This document shows, piece after piece, positions 10,993 through 22,273 of a stretch of 64,000 nt of DNA. The stretch's first letter is position 1. Each line of letters starts with the position of its first letter. The position numbers and the translations under genes are program-made. This DNA comes from Ahaetulla prasina (lineage: Eukaryota; Chordata; Lepidosauria; Squamata; Colubridae). The notes below the pieces were generated by a model. It was not told the origin of the DNA and ran no database searches. It saw only the letters and a program-made list of their open reading frames with translations. The stretch covers positions 97,081,825 through 97,145,824 of the forward strand of contig NC_080543.1 of assembly GCF_028640845.1 (NCBI RefSeq). The letters run 5' to 3'.

Positions 10993-12716
10993 ATAAAAAG
11001 TTTTATTTTTACAATCATATCAAATAATTCATCCAATGTACAGTTATATACAATTAGTCGGGCTTGCCCAGTCACCACCACCCTTTTTAACACTCTTCCC
11101 TCTTCTACCTTCTTTTACTTTCCAAACCTTCCTCTCCTTCTCTTATCTACATCCTCCTCCCTCCACCCTACACCTTCCTTCTCCTCTACTATCCCTCTTC
11201 CTTCCTCTTCTCCTCTTTCCTACCTCCTACTCTCTCTTTTCTCCCTCCCCACCGTTCTAAAATGGTAACTATGCAGACCCGACCCTACATTAATTATATT
11301 TCTTCAATAATCCCTGTACATTAACCATCACTCCATCTCTACCAAACCCCCCCCCCAATTCCCCTCCCCCTTACCCCCCACCCCCCACCCCGACTTCCCA
11401 GAACAAAATGCAGGGTATCAAAACTAACAATCATAATCCAAAATAATTCCTAAATTATAATCTTTAGTCACACCACACTTAGTCACACTCTCAATTCCCC
11501 TCTCCTTCAAAAATATATCTAATACAAAATATTTCCTAAATTTACTCATATGCTATTCGATATTTTTTTATCTGATACTTATTTTGAATATAATCAATCC
11601 ACATTTTCCATTCTAAAATATATTTTCTAGTATATAGTCTTTCAAGTAAGCGGAGATTTTTGTCATCTCTGCCAGATTTGATACTTTGAGTGTCCATTTG
11701 TTGTTTTGTTTTGTCCATTCTTGATTGTAGGTAATTCTTCTTTCTTCCAATACTGAGCAATCAAAAGTCTTGCGACTGTTATTAAGTTCAAAATCAATTT
11801 AGTCTCTATAGCTGTATAGTCCATAATTATTCCTAGTAGAAAGAACTGCGGAGTAAACTTAATCTTCTTTTCAAAATATTCTGCATGATCCACCAGCCTT
11901 TAATCCAAAATACTTTAACTTTTTTACAAGTCCACCATATATGGTAATAAGTAGCATCTTCACAATCGCATCTCCAACATTTAGCAAGATGTAATATGTG
12001 TTTCTTGTAAACAGGTAATGTCATTTTAAATTATTTCAAATAATGAAATACTTTCCTTCTCTTCTCGGTGAATTCAGGCCATTAACATTCCAAGATAATA
12101 GTTTAATTGCCATTATCGGCCAAAGGAAACTTTTGGAACACCAGCCGCAGATCACATTTTACTTTAGGCCTTGCTCCTCCCACTGTTTCCATTGTAGTAG
12201 TTGCCAGTTGTTGTTGTGCCTTCATCTCTTGTTCCTTGCGTTTAGCAGCAGCTCTAGTCAGCCTTTGTTCTTTTGAATCTAAACCCGTCGTAGGTATTTC
12301 CAACACTTGTAATAAATCTTCTTCCATCACAATCTGTTCTTGTACCTGCTTCACTTCTCTTTCCTTCACTTCAGCCTCCCTTCTTCTAGCTTCCAATGGG
12401 GGAAGACTTCCAACTTTTAATACCTCAACATAAAATTCTCTTGCTTTTCCAACCGTATTGAAACGATGTACTTTCCCTGCATAATATACTATTATACCAG
12501 TTGGAATATCCCATCTATATTCAATCTGATGTTTTTTAAGTTCATTCACCAGGAAGGCAAATTCCTTCCTAGCCCTTAACATTTTGGTGGAATTTCCTTT
12601 AATATCAAGATATCTTGACCAGCAATCTGAATCTTCTCCCCCTTATATGAAGCTTGCAAAATCTGATTTCTCACTATTCTGTTTGTAAAATAAATAACAA
12701 CATCCCTTGGCAACTT
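10041..12716. repeat. 2.7 kb tandem duplication, unit 1
   Basis: Unit 1 starts at TTTTGCCTTG inside the LINE above and is repeated almost base for base from 12717. It contains intron-like DNA matching intron 7 of ASMT copy 2 (about 10160-10400 resembles 37590-37780), then a minus-strand half-L1. Differences are mainly in homopolymers plus a few substitutions. Confidence 0.92.
10965..12716 (-). mobile_element. Half-L1 (ORF1-bearing, ORF2-deleted), truncated by the tandem duplication
   Basis: On the minus strand it has the ORF1 C-terminal half (to 12103), a few codons of ORF2 start, a jump to an ORF2 C-terminal relic (about 11830-12020, with CWRCDCEDATYYHIWWTCKK), a pyrimidine-rich 3' UTR on the plus strand, and poly-A. 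Its ORF1 has one frame-changing single-base loss relative to unit 2 near 12583. Confidence 0.75.
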
Positions 12717-13582
12717 TTTTGCCTTGATCAAGATTTGTAGTCCATATGTTTTACAGTGGAGAAGTTGTAAGTTACATGATAATTAATAAAATAATAAAAA
12801 ATAATCTTCTTTGGAAACAAGAGTTTTGACCTACTGCAGGCCTTCCTCTGACCTCCAGGTGTGGAAAGGAACTATTGTGTTGGGCCAGAGAATGTAAGTT
12901 CGGATCTTCAGCATCCTAGTTTCCGTTTTTCAGCTGACTGCAAAAGTTCCCCTCTCCATCTGTGGAAAGAAACTGGCCTGGATTAATTAGATAAACTCTT
13001 CAGGATAAAAACTTTCTTTCTGTGGCCTAACATAAGAGTTCACCTTCATTCCATGTACAGAAGGGATTCTGATTGCCCAGAGAAAGAAGTTCAATTCGTC
13101 AGCATCCCAGTTTTCTTTCTTCACCCCACACAGACGTTCCTTCTGCTGTATGCGGTAGGGTTTCTACTCTTCAGAAACACCTATTTTCTATAAGTTTGGC
13201 TGTGTCTCACATTGGCTTGGCACATCTGCCAGCAGGTGCACAAAAAGACAAATGTAGTAGATTAGGGCACGGTGGGGCAGGGAGAAGGCTGGGCCTTCTG
13301 AGTGGCTGGGTAGAAGTGAGCAGGGAGCAGATCAGAGTCTCCAGGGCCTCTAGGAGCTTTGTGTTACTGGAGGAGTAGCTGGCAACTGAGATGGGGGAGA
13401 GAGATTGGTGGGCAGGATGTGATAGCAGCACCTTGAGGTGTAAGTGCAGGTGCCAAGTATGAACATTTTTATCATATGACTGGGGGGGGGGGGCAGCAGC
13501 AATGTAATAGTCATACCTTTGCCCAGAATTGCCCAGATTGACTTCTAGATGAGATAGATAAATTTAATAAATAAGCAAACAA

Positions 13583-13642
13583 GCAAACTAATAACTTTAG
13601 TTATGGGTCATGACTCCCTTTGTTTAACACTATCATAATTTT
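13583..13642. repeat. 60-bp direct repeat, copy a (TSD-like)
   Basis: GCAAACTAATAACTTTAGTT through CACTATCATAATTTTG occurs here, at 15531-15591 and again at 15606-15666. The first two flank the half-L1. The same stretch appears at about 10907-10966 in duplication unit 1. Confidence 0.85.
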
Positions 13643-14320
13643 GTTTTTTTTTTTTTTTATTATAAAAGTTTTATTTTACAATCATATCAAATAATTCATC
13701 CAATGTACAGTTATATACAATTAGTCGGGCTTGCCCAGTCACCACCACCCTTTTTAACACTCTTCCCTCTTCTACCTTCTTTTACTTTCCAAACCTTCCT
13801 CTCCTTCTCTTATCTACATCCACTCCTCCCTCCACCCTACACCTTCCTTCTCCTCTACTATCCCTCTTCCTTCCTCTTCTCCTCTTTCCTACCTCCTACT
13901 CTCTCTTTTCTCCCTCCCACCGTTCTAAAATGGTAACTATGCAGACCCGACCCTACATTAATTATATTTCTTCAATAATCCCTGTACATTAACCATCACT
14001 CCATCTCTACCAAACCCCCCAATTCCCTCCCCTTACCCCCACCCCCACCCCGACTTCCCAGAACAAAATGCAGGGTATCAAAACTAACAATCATAATCCA
14101 AAATAATTCCTAAATTATAATCTTTAGTCACACCACACTTAGTCACACTCTCAATTCCCTCTCCTTCAAAAATATATCTAATACAAAATATTTCCTAAAT
14201 TTACTCATATGCTATTCGATATTTTTTTATCTGATACTTATTTTAAATATAATCAATCCACATTTTCCATTCTAAAATATATTTTCTAGTATATAGTCTT
14301 TCAAGTAAGCGGAGATTTTG

Positions 14321-14683
14321 TCATCTCTGCCAGATTTGATACTTTGAGTGTCCATTTGTTGTTTTGTTTTGTCCATTCTTGATTGTAGGTAATTCTTCTT
14401 TCTTCCAATACTGAGCAATCAAAAGTCTTGCGACTGTTATTAAGTTCAAAATCAATTTAGTCTCTATAGCTGTATAGTCCATAATTATTCCTAGTAGAAA
14501 GAACTGCGGAGTAAACTTAATCTTCTTTTTCAAAATATTCTGCATGATCCACCAGCCTTTAATCCAAAATACTTTAACTTTTTTACAAGTCCACCATATA
14601 TGGTAATAAGTAGCATCTTCACAATCGCATCTCCAACATTTAGCAAGATCTAATATGTGTTTCTTGTAAACAGGTAATGTCAT
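14321..14683 (-). pseudogene. ORF2 C-terminal relic fused to ORF2 start in the half-L1
   Basis: The frame begins MTLPVYKKH and runs into CWRCDCEDATYYHIWWTCKK, the Cys-rich end of L1 ORF2. Just upstream on this strand lies the endonuclease start (SWNVKGLN type in the copy at 43140). The whole endonuclease, RT and connector are missing at a fixed junction shared by all copies of this family here. Confidence 0.65.
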
Positions 14684-14761
14684 TTTTAAATTATTTCAAA
14701 TAATGAAATACTTTCCTTCTCTTCATGTGAATTCAGGCCATTAACATTCCAAGATAATAGT

Positions 14762-15514
14762 TTAATTGCCATTATCGGCCAAAGGAAACTTTTGGAACAC
14801 CAGCCGCAGATCACATTTTACTTTAGGCCTTGCTCCTCCCACTGTTTCCATTGTAGTAGTTGCCAGTTGTTGTTGTGCCTTCATCTCTTGTTCCTTGCGT
14901 TTAGCAGCAGCTCTAGTCAGCCTTTGTTCTTTTGAATCTAAACCCGTCGTAGGTATTTCCAACACTTGTAATAAATCTTCTTCCATCACAATCTGTTCTT
15001 GTACCTGCTTCACTTCTCTTTCCTTCACTTCAGCCTCCCTTCTTCTAGCTTCCAATGGGGGAAGACTTCCAACTTTTAATACCTCAACATAAAATTCTCT
15101 TGCTTTTCCAACCGTATTGAAACGATGTACTTTCCCTGCATAATATACTATTATACCAGTTGGAATATCCCATCTATATTCAATCTGATGTTTTTTAAGT
15201 TCATTCACCAGGAAGGCAAATTCCTTCCTAGCCCTTAACATTTTTGGTGGAATTTCCTTTAATATCAAGATATCTTGACCAGCAATCTGAATCTTCTCCC
15301 CCTTATATGAAGCTTGCAAAATCTGATTTCTCACTATTCTGTTTGTAAAATAAATAACAACATCCCTTGGCAACTTTTTTTGCCTTGCTATCCAAGAATT
15401 CACACGATATATTTTTTCAATTTGATAAGCCACATCTGCTGGACGAGCTGCTAATATCTCAGCAAATACTTCAGAAAAAATTTCCCTTAAATTCTCTTCC
15501 TTATTTTCTTTCAA
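14762..15514 (-). CDS. L1-type ORF1 protein, N-terminally truncated
   Basis: A 250-codon open frame. The central part (VAYQIEKIYRVNSWIARQKK then LPRDVVIYFTNR) matches the RRM-like domain of L1 ORF1p. The part from KMLRARKEFAFLVNEL to YRWDIPTGIIVYY matches the C-terminal domain, followed by a charged Lys/Glu/Gln tail. ORF1p is a trimeric RNA-binding chaperone of LINE particles. Here the N-terminal coiled coil is missing because the element is truncated. The frame is open over 750 nt, which suggests a young insertion. Confidence 0.7.
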   Translation of the reverse strand: MKENKEENLREIFSEVFAEILAARPADVAYQIEKIYRVNSWIARQKKLPRDVVIYFTNRIVRNQILQASYKGEKIQIAGQDILILKEIPPKMLRARKEFAFLVNELKKHQIEYRWDIPTGIIVYYAGKVHRFNTVGKAREFYVEVLKVGSLPPLEARRREAEVKEREVKQVQEQIVMEEDLLQVLEIPTTGLDSKEQRLTRAAAKRKEQEMKAQQQLATTTMETVGGARPKVKCDLRLVFQKFPLADNGN

Positions 15515-15530
15515 ACCTCGGATTCTAAGA

Positions 15531-15666
15531 GCAAACTAATAACTTTAGTTATGGGTCATGACTCCCTTTGTTTAACACTATCATAATTTTGAAAACTAAT
15601 AACAAGCAAACTAATAACTTTAGTTATGGGTCATGACTCCCTTTGTTTAACACTATCATAATTTTG
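15531..15666. repeat. 60-bp direct repeat, copies b and c
   Basis: Two copies lie head to tail with a 14-bp spacer (15531-15591, 15606-15666). Copy b is the distal TSD of the half-L1. Copy c is an extra duplicate of the same target sequence. Confidence 0.85.
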
Positions 15667-16186
15667 AATGGTAATGAATTGAGAACTACCTGTAGTCGCT
15701 TGTATTACTGCTGATCCTCAATGCATTGCAGTTATGGATAGTAGCAGATTTGGATACAGACAGTTCATACTTTTCTACATAATAACGTTAGAATTGGATC
15801 TGTTTGCAGGAAAAATATGTGCTCTAGCTCATTTTTAAACTTAAAATCTCCTGGAGATAAGCTTTCCTCTTTACAGACTCGGGCTATTTGCTGATATTCT
15901 GCTTTAGTTATTTGTCCCTCTTTCCACATTTTATACTTGTCTTTTCAATTTGTCAGAGAGTTCTTTATGCAGCCATGCTGGGGTTTTTTTTGAGAGCTGT
16001 TATTTTTCTTCTACATTGGTATTGTGCTAGACTGGGCTTTTATAATCTCACTTTTCAAAATTTCCCAAGCTTCTTGAGTTGTTTTCCCCTTGAGGATTCT
16101 CATCCATGGAATCCTTCCCAAACACTCTCTAAGTTTATTGAAATTAGCTCTCTTAAAAATAATTGCTACCAACCTGCCTTCCATTG

Positions 16187-16711
16187 AGGACCTGTATACT
16201 GCATGAATCAAGAAGAGGGCCGTGAAAATATTTATAGATCCCTCACATCCAGGACATAAACTGTTTCAACTCCAACCTCAAAACGACGCTATAGAGCACT
16301 GCACACCAGAACAACTAGACACAAGAACAGTTTTTTCCCGAAGGCCATCACTCTGCTAAACAAATAATTCCATCAACTCTGTCAAACTATTTACTGAATC
16401 TGCACTACTATTAATCTTCTCATAGTTTCCATCACCAATCTCTTTCCACTTATGACTGTATGACTGTAACTTTGTTGCTGGCAATCCTTATGATTTATAT
16501 TGATATATTGACTATCAATTGTGTTGTAAATGTTGTTCCTTGATGAAGGTATCTTTTCTTTTATGTACACTGAGAGCATATGCACCAAGACAAATTCCTT
16601 GTGTGTCCAATCACACTTGGCCAATAAAAATTCTATTCTATTCTATTCTATTCTATTCTATTCTATTCTATTCTATTCTATTCTATTCTATTCTATTCTA
16701 TTCTATTCTAA
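16187..16711 (+). mobile_element. CR1-type LINE 3' end with AATAG-type microsatellite tail
   Basis: It contains the last codons of an RT frame (NSFFPKAI with LNK), a 3' UTR, TTGGCCAATAAAAATTC, and then (ATTCT)n. LINEs ending in AATAG repeats are known from colubroid snakes, where they seed microsatellites. It is inserted in an opposite-strand CR1. Confidence 0.7.
16629..16711. repeat. (ATTCT)n microsatellite
   Basis: About 16 uninterrupted pentamers directly follow the LINE tail, so the array grew from the retrotransposon 3' end. Confidence 0.95.
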
Positions 16712-18539
16712 AGTCCAAGACTCTAGTTTGACTTTGTTCTACTACTTGTGCTTGCATAATGTTGAATTCCAATATTGCATGATCACTTGCCCCCAAGGTT
16801 CCTTTTGCTTCAACACCTTCTATCATTTCATCTCTGTTAGTGAGAATTCAGTCCAACATGGCTGATCCCCTTGTTCCCTTGTCTGCTTTTTGGGAAACAA
16901 AGTTGTCTGCTAGGTTTGTTAGAAACCTGTTGGATCTCCCACTTGGTGCAGAGTTTGTCTCCCAGTTGATGTCAGGGTAGTTAAAATTTCTCATTACTAT
17001 TGTGATGTGCTTCCTATTGAGATGTGTGCTCATCACGCAAACTATTATGATGAGCTAAATTCAGTTAGCTGACTAGCAAAAAGTTCATTTATTTTCTCTG
17101 TTTGGTTGGGTAACCTATAGTATAGACCTATGGCAATGTCATTCCTCCCACTTTAATATTAACCCCAATGCATTCAAGATAATTTTCATCATTGTTGTGC
17201 TCTATTTCTGTAGAGATGTAGTTATTTCTTATATATAGTGCAACTCCACCTCCTCTTTTATTTGGTCTATTTCTTTTAAATAATTTAGATCCGTCTAGCT
17301 GTATGTTCCATATGTGGGTTTCATCCCACTAAGTTTCTGTAATGGCAACAATACCATATCTGCTCTCATTTACTTGAATTTCTAATTCACCCTGTTTATT
17401 CCCCATACTCTGTGCATTGGTGTATAGACATCTGAGTCTATTTTGATTGACCCGGTGTTTACTGTCTACATAACCTGTGTTGTGCCTGACTGCCCCTACT
17501 TTCTTGCCACCTGTTTGATTAGTGCACCTGGTATGGCACTCACTATTAAATGCTTGATTTTGCTTGACAGCAAGGTTGATAATCCTACCCGCACAAACAT
17601 CTATGTTACATGCACTGATAACTCTATTAATTTTAGATTGCTGGGGACAGAAATGTTCTGTACCAATTAATTCTCTGATATTTTCTAGGATTCATTTCTG
17701 TTCAATATTGAAGAATAAGTTCTTGCAATCAATGTCTTGACTTGTTGATTACAGGTATATTCTGTTCTTCTTTTAGAGTCCACAGAATATGGATTGGATA
17801 AATGGAAAAGATAAGTTAAGAAAGAATAATGAAGTGATGGTTTTAGTTTTGAGAAGAGAATAAATGAGGATGGGAAAAGCTCACTTTGACAAGACAAAAT
17901 TGCTCACCAGGCTTGTCCAATCATTTTTTGCTCCAAAGATGTGACATTGTGACATATTCTGATTGACAGAATATATAATTTTCTCAAAAACTAGTAGATT
18001 ACAAATCTCTAATATGCAGTTCTCTATACCTGGAGTTGTAGGATTCTACTTTTTACTATTCCCTAGGGGAAGACTAATTATCTTTGTTCAGAACATGTTA
18101 AATTCCAAGTAGTTAGCATATATGTTTACTAACTATTCATACGGTTGTTTAAAGCTGTAACAGTGCTGCTGAGTGAGTGGTACTCATGACTTGTCCTCAA
18201 AGTTCCAGTTGTTACAGCACTCCTCCTGGGCCAAATGTTCATGATTTAGGTACTTTGCAATTAGCTTGCATTTATGATGCTTAAATCTTGCAATCATTTA
18301 TTACCTTCTCTACCAGCTTTCCCACAAGCAAAGTAAATAGGAAAGACAGCAGGGAAGGTTGCAAATCACTCAGGTAAGTCCACCTAATTTCCTGTGCTTG
18401 CGCTGCACTATTCTCTCCCTGTTTTTTCTGCACTCATGTTTTGCCAGACCATCTGTTCCTCAGGCCTACCAGCACTCCCAAGCATTCCCCTGACCTCTTC
18501 CAACTTACATGCAGCTTGTGCTGGGCGTTCCAGGAATTC

Positions 18540-18830
18540 TTCTGGAATTCCCCCCCAACCAGTGGTGATCCCATCCAATAATATAACAACTGGTTCTCTG
18601 CCCTAATGATCAGCTGGGTAGGCATGGCGTGGTAGTCGTGTGACTGGGTGGGCGTGGCCAACTCAATGTCACTCACATTGAGGAGCACTTTGCCTCGTCC
18701 AGCCTCTCGTGACTGTGGGGATGGCGCAACGGTTGTAAGTGTGAAAAACAGTCATAAGTCATTTTTCCAGTGCCATTGTAATTTTGGTCACTAAATGAAC
18801 TGTTGTAAGTCAAGGATTACCTGTACAAAA
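18540..18830. repeat. Degenerate MITE cluster
   Basis: It contains GTGGTGATCCCATCC and GTGACTGGGTGGGCGTGGCC, as in the hAT-like MITEs, followed by a second repeat ending AACTGTTGTAAGTCAAGGAT, as in the family at 1037 and 22390. There is no coding capacity. Confidence 0.45.
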
Positions 18831-18892
18831 ATTCAAAATGTAAACTAATCCCTTTGCATGTTTGTATTTCTTTTCTATATTCTATAAGAGCT

Positions 18893-19135
18893 GCGGTAGC
18901 GCAGTGGTTAGAGTGCAGTACTGCAGGCTATTTCTGCTGATCATTGGCTGCCGGCAGTTTGGCAGATCGAATCTCACTAGGCTCAAGGTTGACTCAGCCT
19001 TCCATCTTTCCAAGGTCAGTAAACTTAGGACCCAGATTGTTGGGGGCAATATGTTGACTGTAAAACTGCTTAGAGAGGGCTGTAAAAGCACTATGAAGCG
19101 GTATATAAGTCTAAGTGCTATTGCTATATAAAGAA
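18893..19135 (+). mobile_element. tRNA-derived squamate SINE
   Basis: The head GCTGCGGTAGCGCAGTGGTT resembles a tRNA A box and GATCGAATCT a B box. The body has TTGACTCAGCCTTCCATC and GACCCAGATTGTTGGGGGCA, shared with the copy at 33348. It is a Pol III-type retroposon, probably inactive. Confidence 0.75.
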
Positions 19136-19179
19136 ATGAATAACAGTTTCTTTGAACCACCAGGCAGAAAACAAGGCAA

Positions 19180-20520
19180 TGGCTCTCTCAGTAAACTGTG
19201 GCCTTCAAATTGGAGAATTTACTGTATTGACTACAGATTGGGCACTGGTGAAAAATAAATAACATTCCCATTTCTTTCCTTTTGTTTTCTGAACAAGCAT
19301 TGCTGCAGTTGTTGGCTGTAGGAAAGTCCTTTGGTTACATCAAGGAGAAGCACTAACAATTTGTGATTCACTATTTTCAGTTGGGGCTCATTACTCAGCC
19401 CTGGTGAATTCAACAACCATTCACAGAATGGGGCAGCCATGGTCAATGTACCCACCCCATGTCCACTTCACACCCCATTAGTCAGTCACGCAAAGAAACA
19501 TCAATTCTAGGACCCTAGAAGTGAAATAGTTGAATGAATGAAGTGAAACCATCTTGCCTACAGAATCAAATAAGCCAAATTAAATAAAAAGCTATTAGAA
19601 GGAATATGAAACAAAATATAATTAATAGATAAAAAATGCAGGAGAGTTTCTAGAAGGAAGTCAGCTTTGAAACACAAAAGTTAACTCATAAAAATATTTT
19701 ATAGAAATTACGTAACAAAGCAATATTGTGTAACACTTCTTTTTTAAACTGAAAATATTTCCCAAGGGAAATTGGTGTAACTTTAACTCGTGATACGCCT
19801 GAATCTGAAATAACCACGTAAGAGTATCAGAACTATTGACTAGGTAATATTTGGGGGACACACCTGTGCTCTGCAAATATATACCTCCTCTCTGACTTTT
19901 TTGGGAGATGTATTCAGATGAGATTTAGCCTGAACATCTCCTCTTCAACCATTCAAGAAAGAAGTATCTGTGAAGATCTGTGCATTATCTGTAAGTAGCT
20001 ACTAATTTACTGTTCATTTTTTCTGGGATTTTTCTTTGTAGGCTGTACAATGTAGAGTATTAGGCCAATTCTTTCAAGGGCTTCAGAGAAATTTATAGTC
20101 TGTCTTTACCTTTTGAAAGTGCACAATAAAAGAGCTTGAAAAATATAACGATGATTGCAACTGCCAGAAAGCAGCACTATAGATAATGAAGTGGTTGTAG
20201 TATTTTGATTAATACCCCTTGTTAATTTTTTACTTGACTTTTTATCTATATTTTAAGAATATCTATATTTAGGAAGAAAGGTAATTTGAAAAGGCAAATG
20301 TATAAAAATGGGACTGTTTTATTTAAATAATATAATAATTGAATTTTGTTCTCTTGCTTAGTAAACTCTTTACTAATATCCTGGATCACAGGTTGGAGGT
20401 TTTTTTGGGGAGGTGGAGAAGGAAGGAAGGAAAGAAGGAACAGTGAAAGGGAGGAAGGGAGGAAAGAAAAAAAAAGAGAAAAATTTTCTATTTCTTTGAC
20501 TACAGGGGAAAATGATGCTA
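19180..20520 (+). repeat. Segmental duplication Y, copy 1
   Basis: This non-coding DNA upstream of the intact ASMT-like gene matches 54285-56265 in order, including GGGGGACACACCTGTGCTCTG and TTCAAGGGCTTCAGAGAAAT. At 19460 it has the uninterrupted site GTACCCACCCCATGTCC, where the other copy carries a MITE. No gene is seen. Confidence 0.85.
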
Positions 20521-20538
20521 TTTTGGTCAATTTCCTGC

Positions 20539-20539
<1 letters not shown>

Positions 20540-20575
<36 letters not shown>
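20540..20575. repeat. (GA)n microsatellite
   Basis: About 17 GA dinucleotides within a purine-rich strand. Confidence 0.95.
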
Positions 20576-20576
<1 letters not shown>

Positions 20577-20729
20577 CTCTACTATGAAAGTTCAATTAAG
20601 CCAATTTATTACCAAAAGCCTATGTACAGGAATCTTTTCAACTAATGGTCAGTGCCTGCTTAGAGAATGATAAAGACAATGGCACTCAATGGAGTTAATT
20701 CCCTTGTGACTAGGTAGGGAGTCTAGACC

Positions 20730-20971
20730 AGGGGTCAGCAACCATGGCTCTAGAGCCGCATGTGGCTCTTTCATCCCTCTGCTGTCACTGGTCAGCACCA
20801 CAATTTTGAGAGGAGCTTCTGGTTGGGGTGGGGGTGGGGAAGCATGGCATGCCAGGAAAAGACTCTATGGCAAGGGGCAGGTTTTCCAGCCGGCTCCAGA
20901 ATTGAACGGGAGACTTCCGGTTAGGAACTTCATAGCTCTTGGAAAGTTTAAGGTTGCTGATCCCAGTCTAG
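20730..20971. mobile_element. hAT-type MITE
   Basis: The left end AGGGGTCAGCAACC and right end GGTTGCTGATCCC are inverted repeats. Flanks TCTAGAC and TCTAGAT fit a diverged 8-bp TSD. The interior has no transposase. Confidence 0.65.
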
Positions 20972-22147
20972 ATCTTTGTAAAGCCCCTTTAATTTTCCAT
21001 ATTGATATCTATTTACAAGGAATGGTCAGATTAAAGCAGCACATACTTGGAAATCTGTTTCAGCTAAGGACTATTTTAAATAACAGAAAATCAATGGCCA
21101 GTCTATTTTGCAAGACTGTGGTCCTTAGCTGTTCCTGCTCTTCATTTAAGAAAGCTATCACTCGATATCCTGTCAGCCCTGGAGGTCATCTTTTCTTTGG
21201 AGCTGCCAAATTTAAGTGCCTGGGAAATTGGGAGGGGGGATTTGCAAGGAGTTGATGAAGATATATAGCCATAACAACATTCTTTCTCTGAGAATCAAGG
21301 ACGTTCAGCCTACACCTAGATGAGAGTGACTGGGGAATGTCTCCAGTTCGGATGGTGGATTGATTGGATCAGGTGATGGATATGTGGGTGCAGGGGATTG
21401 GTCTTTGACATTGAACCCAGGAACTTTCAGATTAGGGTTTTTCCAGAATATGACATCTCTAATAAATTGGATCTAAAAGGGATTGCTAGCCTCGGAGTCT
21501 TCTTTAGTTGGGGGTGTTCCTTGGAACCCTGACATATACACTCAAGGCTGAGTGACATATGTATTGAAGGTAGCTTATGGAATACTTCCAAAAACTGCTC
21601 TGGTACTTCTATAAAGCATGTTTTAAACCAAGAATCTCAGTTCATTCCCTCAAAAGTACAGAAACAGATAATGGACTGAATTAAAGAAATAAAAGTTATG
21701 GCACGCAGACAGACACAGTGACTGCTGCGTCCTGTACCACTGCAACTGCAGATAGATCCACATTTACTAACAGGAACACAATTTTAAGAAGAGCCATTAC
21801 TTTCCTGCAAGTAAGGACAAAGCTGAAGCAAAGTTAGGAAGTCATGGAAGGAAGCACAGTATTGTCTAAATGCTTGCAAATTTTCGGTGATATATGTGAT
21901 TTAGTTCCTTCTGAAGAATATTTGATTTTTAAGAAAATTCTTAGAATTAAGGAGAATATTCCAAATATATTTTCTGTACCTGTGTTTCTGTGAATAGAGT
22001 AATTTTCATCGTGATATTATATATCTAATGAAATTTCCCTACTCTCTTTTCTTTTCCTTTCTGGTGTTATTTGAAACAATTCTTTTAAGTCTTTATTTTT
22101 TGCAACTCGGACTTTCTGATTCTGGCAGCAAACCATAAACATCTGAA
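20972..22147 (+). other. 5' flank of the ASMT-like gene, no gene seen
   Basis: I see no exon or clear repeat, apart from a possible LTR end near 21460-21535 with AATAAATTGG. The last 100 nt should contain the promoter of the ASMT-like gene if 22202 is the first coding exon, but I cannot assign a TATA box or a photoreceptor/pineal-type element with confidence. Confidence 0.35.
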
Positions 22148-22201
22148 ATGCTAAGACCTTTTGATATGAAAAGGACTGCTCTGGAACTTCCTAAGGACAC
22201 A

Positions 22202-22273
22202 ATGAGTTCACCTGAAGCAACTGAAAATTTTAAAATGTTATTTCACTACCAGCATTCATTTATAATTTCAAAG
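22202..22273 (+). CDS. ASMT-like: ASMT-like exon 1
   Basis: Exon 1 encodes residues 1-24, starting MSSPEATENFK and ending FIISK. The pattern matches the ASMT amino terminus (Met-x-Ser-Ser start, then a short helix ending in SQ or SK). It ends in phase 0 at a strong donor, AAG/GTAAGA. The ATG has A at -3. I see no second copy of this exon in the window. Confidence 0.75.

Larger units (their letters stand above)
12717..15377. repeat. 2.7 kb tandem duplication, unit 2
   Basis: Unit 2 repeats 10041-12716. The junction shares the 10-mer TTTTGCCTTG with both outer borders (10041-10050, 12717-12726, 15378-15387). Beyond 15377 the half-L1 continues, while unit 1 jumps back to LINE sequence, which shows the order of events. 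Confidence 0.92.
13643..15530 (-). mobile_element. Half-L1, 5'-truncated, with poly-A and an unusually long flanking duplication
   Basis: This is the same family as 41349-44216 in reverse orientation. It is truncated inside ORF1 at 15530 and ends in poly-A at 13643. A direct repeat of about 60 bp flanks it (13583-13642 and 15531-15591). ORF2 is reduced to its first codons joined to a C-terminal zinc-knuckle-like relic (14321-14683). Confidence 0.8.
15870..17680 (-). mobile_element. CR1-type LINE, endonuclease to pre-RT region, degraded
   Basis: On the minus strand, 16848-17036 gives IVMRNFNYPDINWE, the CR1 endonuclease motif GDFNYPDINWE with Gly-Asp changed. 16011-16211 gives LVAIIFKRANFNKLRECLG and AWEILKSEI from the linker before RT. 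A second LINE (16187-16711) interrupts it. Stops and frameshifts throughout make it non-functional. Confidence 0.7.

Noticed and set aside
18893..19135. Possible tRNA gene
   Set aside because: A- and B-box-like parts exist, but the cloverleaf is poor and a SINE body follows. The same body occurs at 33348.
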